A DNA stretch of 6,058 nt, taken from positions 1 to 6,058 of the forward strand of contig NZ_JASXSX010000009.1 in the NCBI RefSeq assembly GCF_032085515.1. Reading direction: 5' to 3'. Made by a program: the position numbers and the translations under genes. This document shows positions 6,043-6,058 of this stretch, piece by piece; positions within the stretch are counted from its first letter, which is position 1; the number at the start of each line of letters is the position of its first letter. Source of the DNA: Gleimia hominis (GTDB lineage Bacteria; Actinomycetota; Actinomycetes; Actinomycetales; Actinomycetaceae). Under the pieces are notes generated by a model. That model saw nothing but the letters and a program-made list of their open reading frames with translations, was not told where the DNA came from and ran no database searches.

Positions 6043-6058
6043 GTGAAGGCATCGCGCG
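6043..6058 (+). CDS. Possible start of a truncated gene at the window edge
   Basis: GTG at 6043 follows GGGGG (6031-6035) by 7 nt and stays open for the five codons up to the window end, reading MKASR. In this phage layout the small terminase subunit would be a natural candidate, but five codons give no family evidence. The mirror copy would be 1-16 on the minus strand. Confidence 0.15.

Larger units (their letters stand above)
3069..6058 (+). repeat. Right arm of a window-wide inverted repeat
   Basis: This is the partner of 1-2990 and carries the same four genes on the plus strand. It is the better copy: its helicase frame is open from start to stop and keeps all recognisable SNF2 motifs, whereas the left copy has a stop codon. 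The match stops sharply at 3069/2990. Immediately inside, the two sides do not align except for a short GGT/ACC coincidence (2992-2994 with 3065-3067) and a small central palindrome. Confidence 0.98.
5750..6058 (+). other. 309-bp stretch after HNH without a convincing gene
   Basis: No open frame here has a good start and ribosome site. One frame stays open from within the HNH gene to 5942, but it is an out-of-frame shadow. Visible structure includes GTCGCG repeated exactly 10 bp apart (5759-5764 and 5769-5774), a spaced CTGACA/TGTCAG pair (5820-5825 and 5881-5886), and the nested inverted repeats at 5912-5995. In a phage of this layout the small terminase gene would be expected next, so this may be its leader region. 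The mirror region is 1-309. Confidence 0.55.

Noticed and set aside
1..6058. CRISPR array
   Set aside because: No short direct repeats with regular spacers anywhere; the repeats here are inverted.

Overview
The window is one giant inverted repeat. Base i pairs with base 6059-i, so positions 1-2990 are the reverse complement of positions 3069-6058. A 78-bp AT-rich spacer (2991-3068, 17 G/C of 78) separates the arms. The arms match throughout except for 19 base substitutions, without indels, confined to 2218-2345 (mirror 3714-3841). There is therefore one set of genes, present twice and pointing outward from the centre.

Each arm carries, from the centre outward, a compact four-gene phage-type operon: a 91-aa VRR-NUC nuclease, a 458-aa SNF2-family helicase/translocase, a 155-aa ArpU/DUF1492-like late-gene regulator, and a 125-aa HNH endonuclease. 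The first three genes overlap and look translationally coupled (20-nt and 10-nt overlaps). A 174-bp gap with strong hairpins precedes the HNH gene. About 309 bp without a convincing gene then run to each window end. In the right arm (+ strand) all four genes are intact. In the left arm (- strand) the helicase is broken by a stop codon inside the substitution cluster; the other three genes are identical to their right-arm twins.

The gene order resembles the part of siphophage and prophage genomes that leads from replication and recombination genes into the packaging genes. HNH proteins of this kind often sit next to the terminase genes. The arms are moderately GC-rich and the genes have GGAG-type Shine-Dalgarno sites. 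This suggests a phage or prophage of a medium-to-high-GC Gram-positive host, possibly an actinobacterium. No gene here fixes the host, so that is inference.

The most important point for a user is structural. A contig that is a near-perfect palindrome with exactly symmetrical ends is most simply a fold-back (inverted-duplication) artefact of amplification, library preparation or assembly. The 128-bp cluster (18 of 19 changes are transversions, no third-codon-position bias, a new stop codon) looks more like error-rich sequence than natural divergence. A true biological palindrome (head-to-head dimer, hairpin-ended replicon, inverted duplication) is possible but needs read-level proof. Until then, treat the right arm as the reliable copy and do not count the genes twice.
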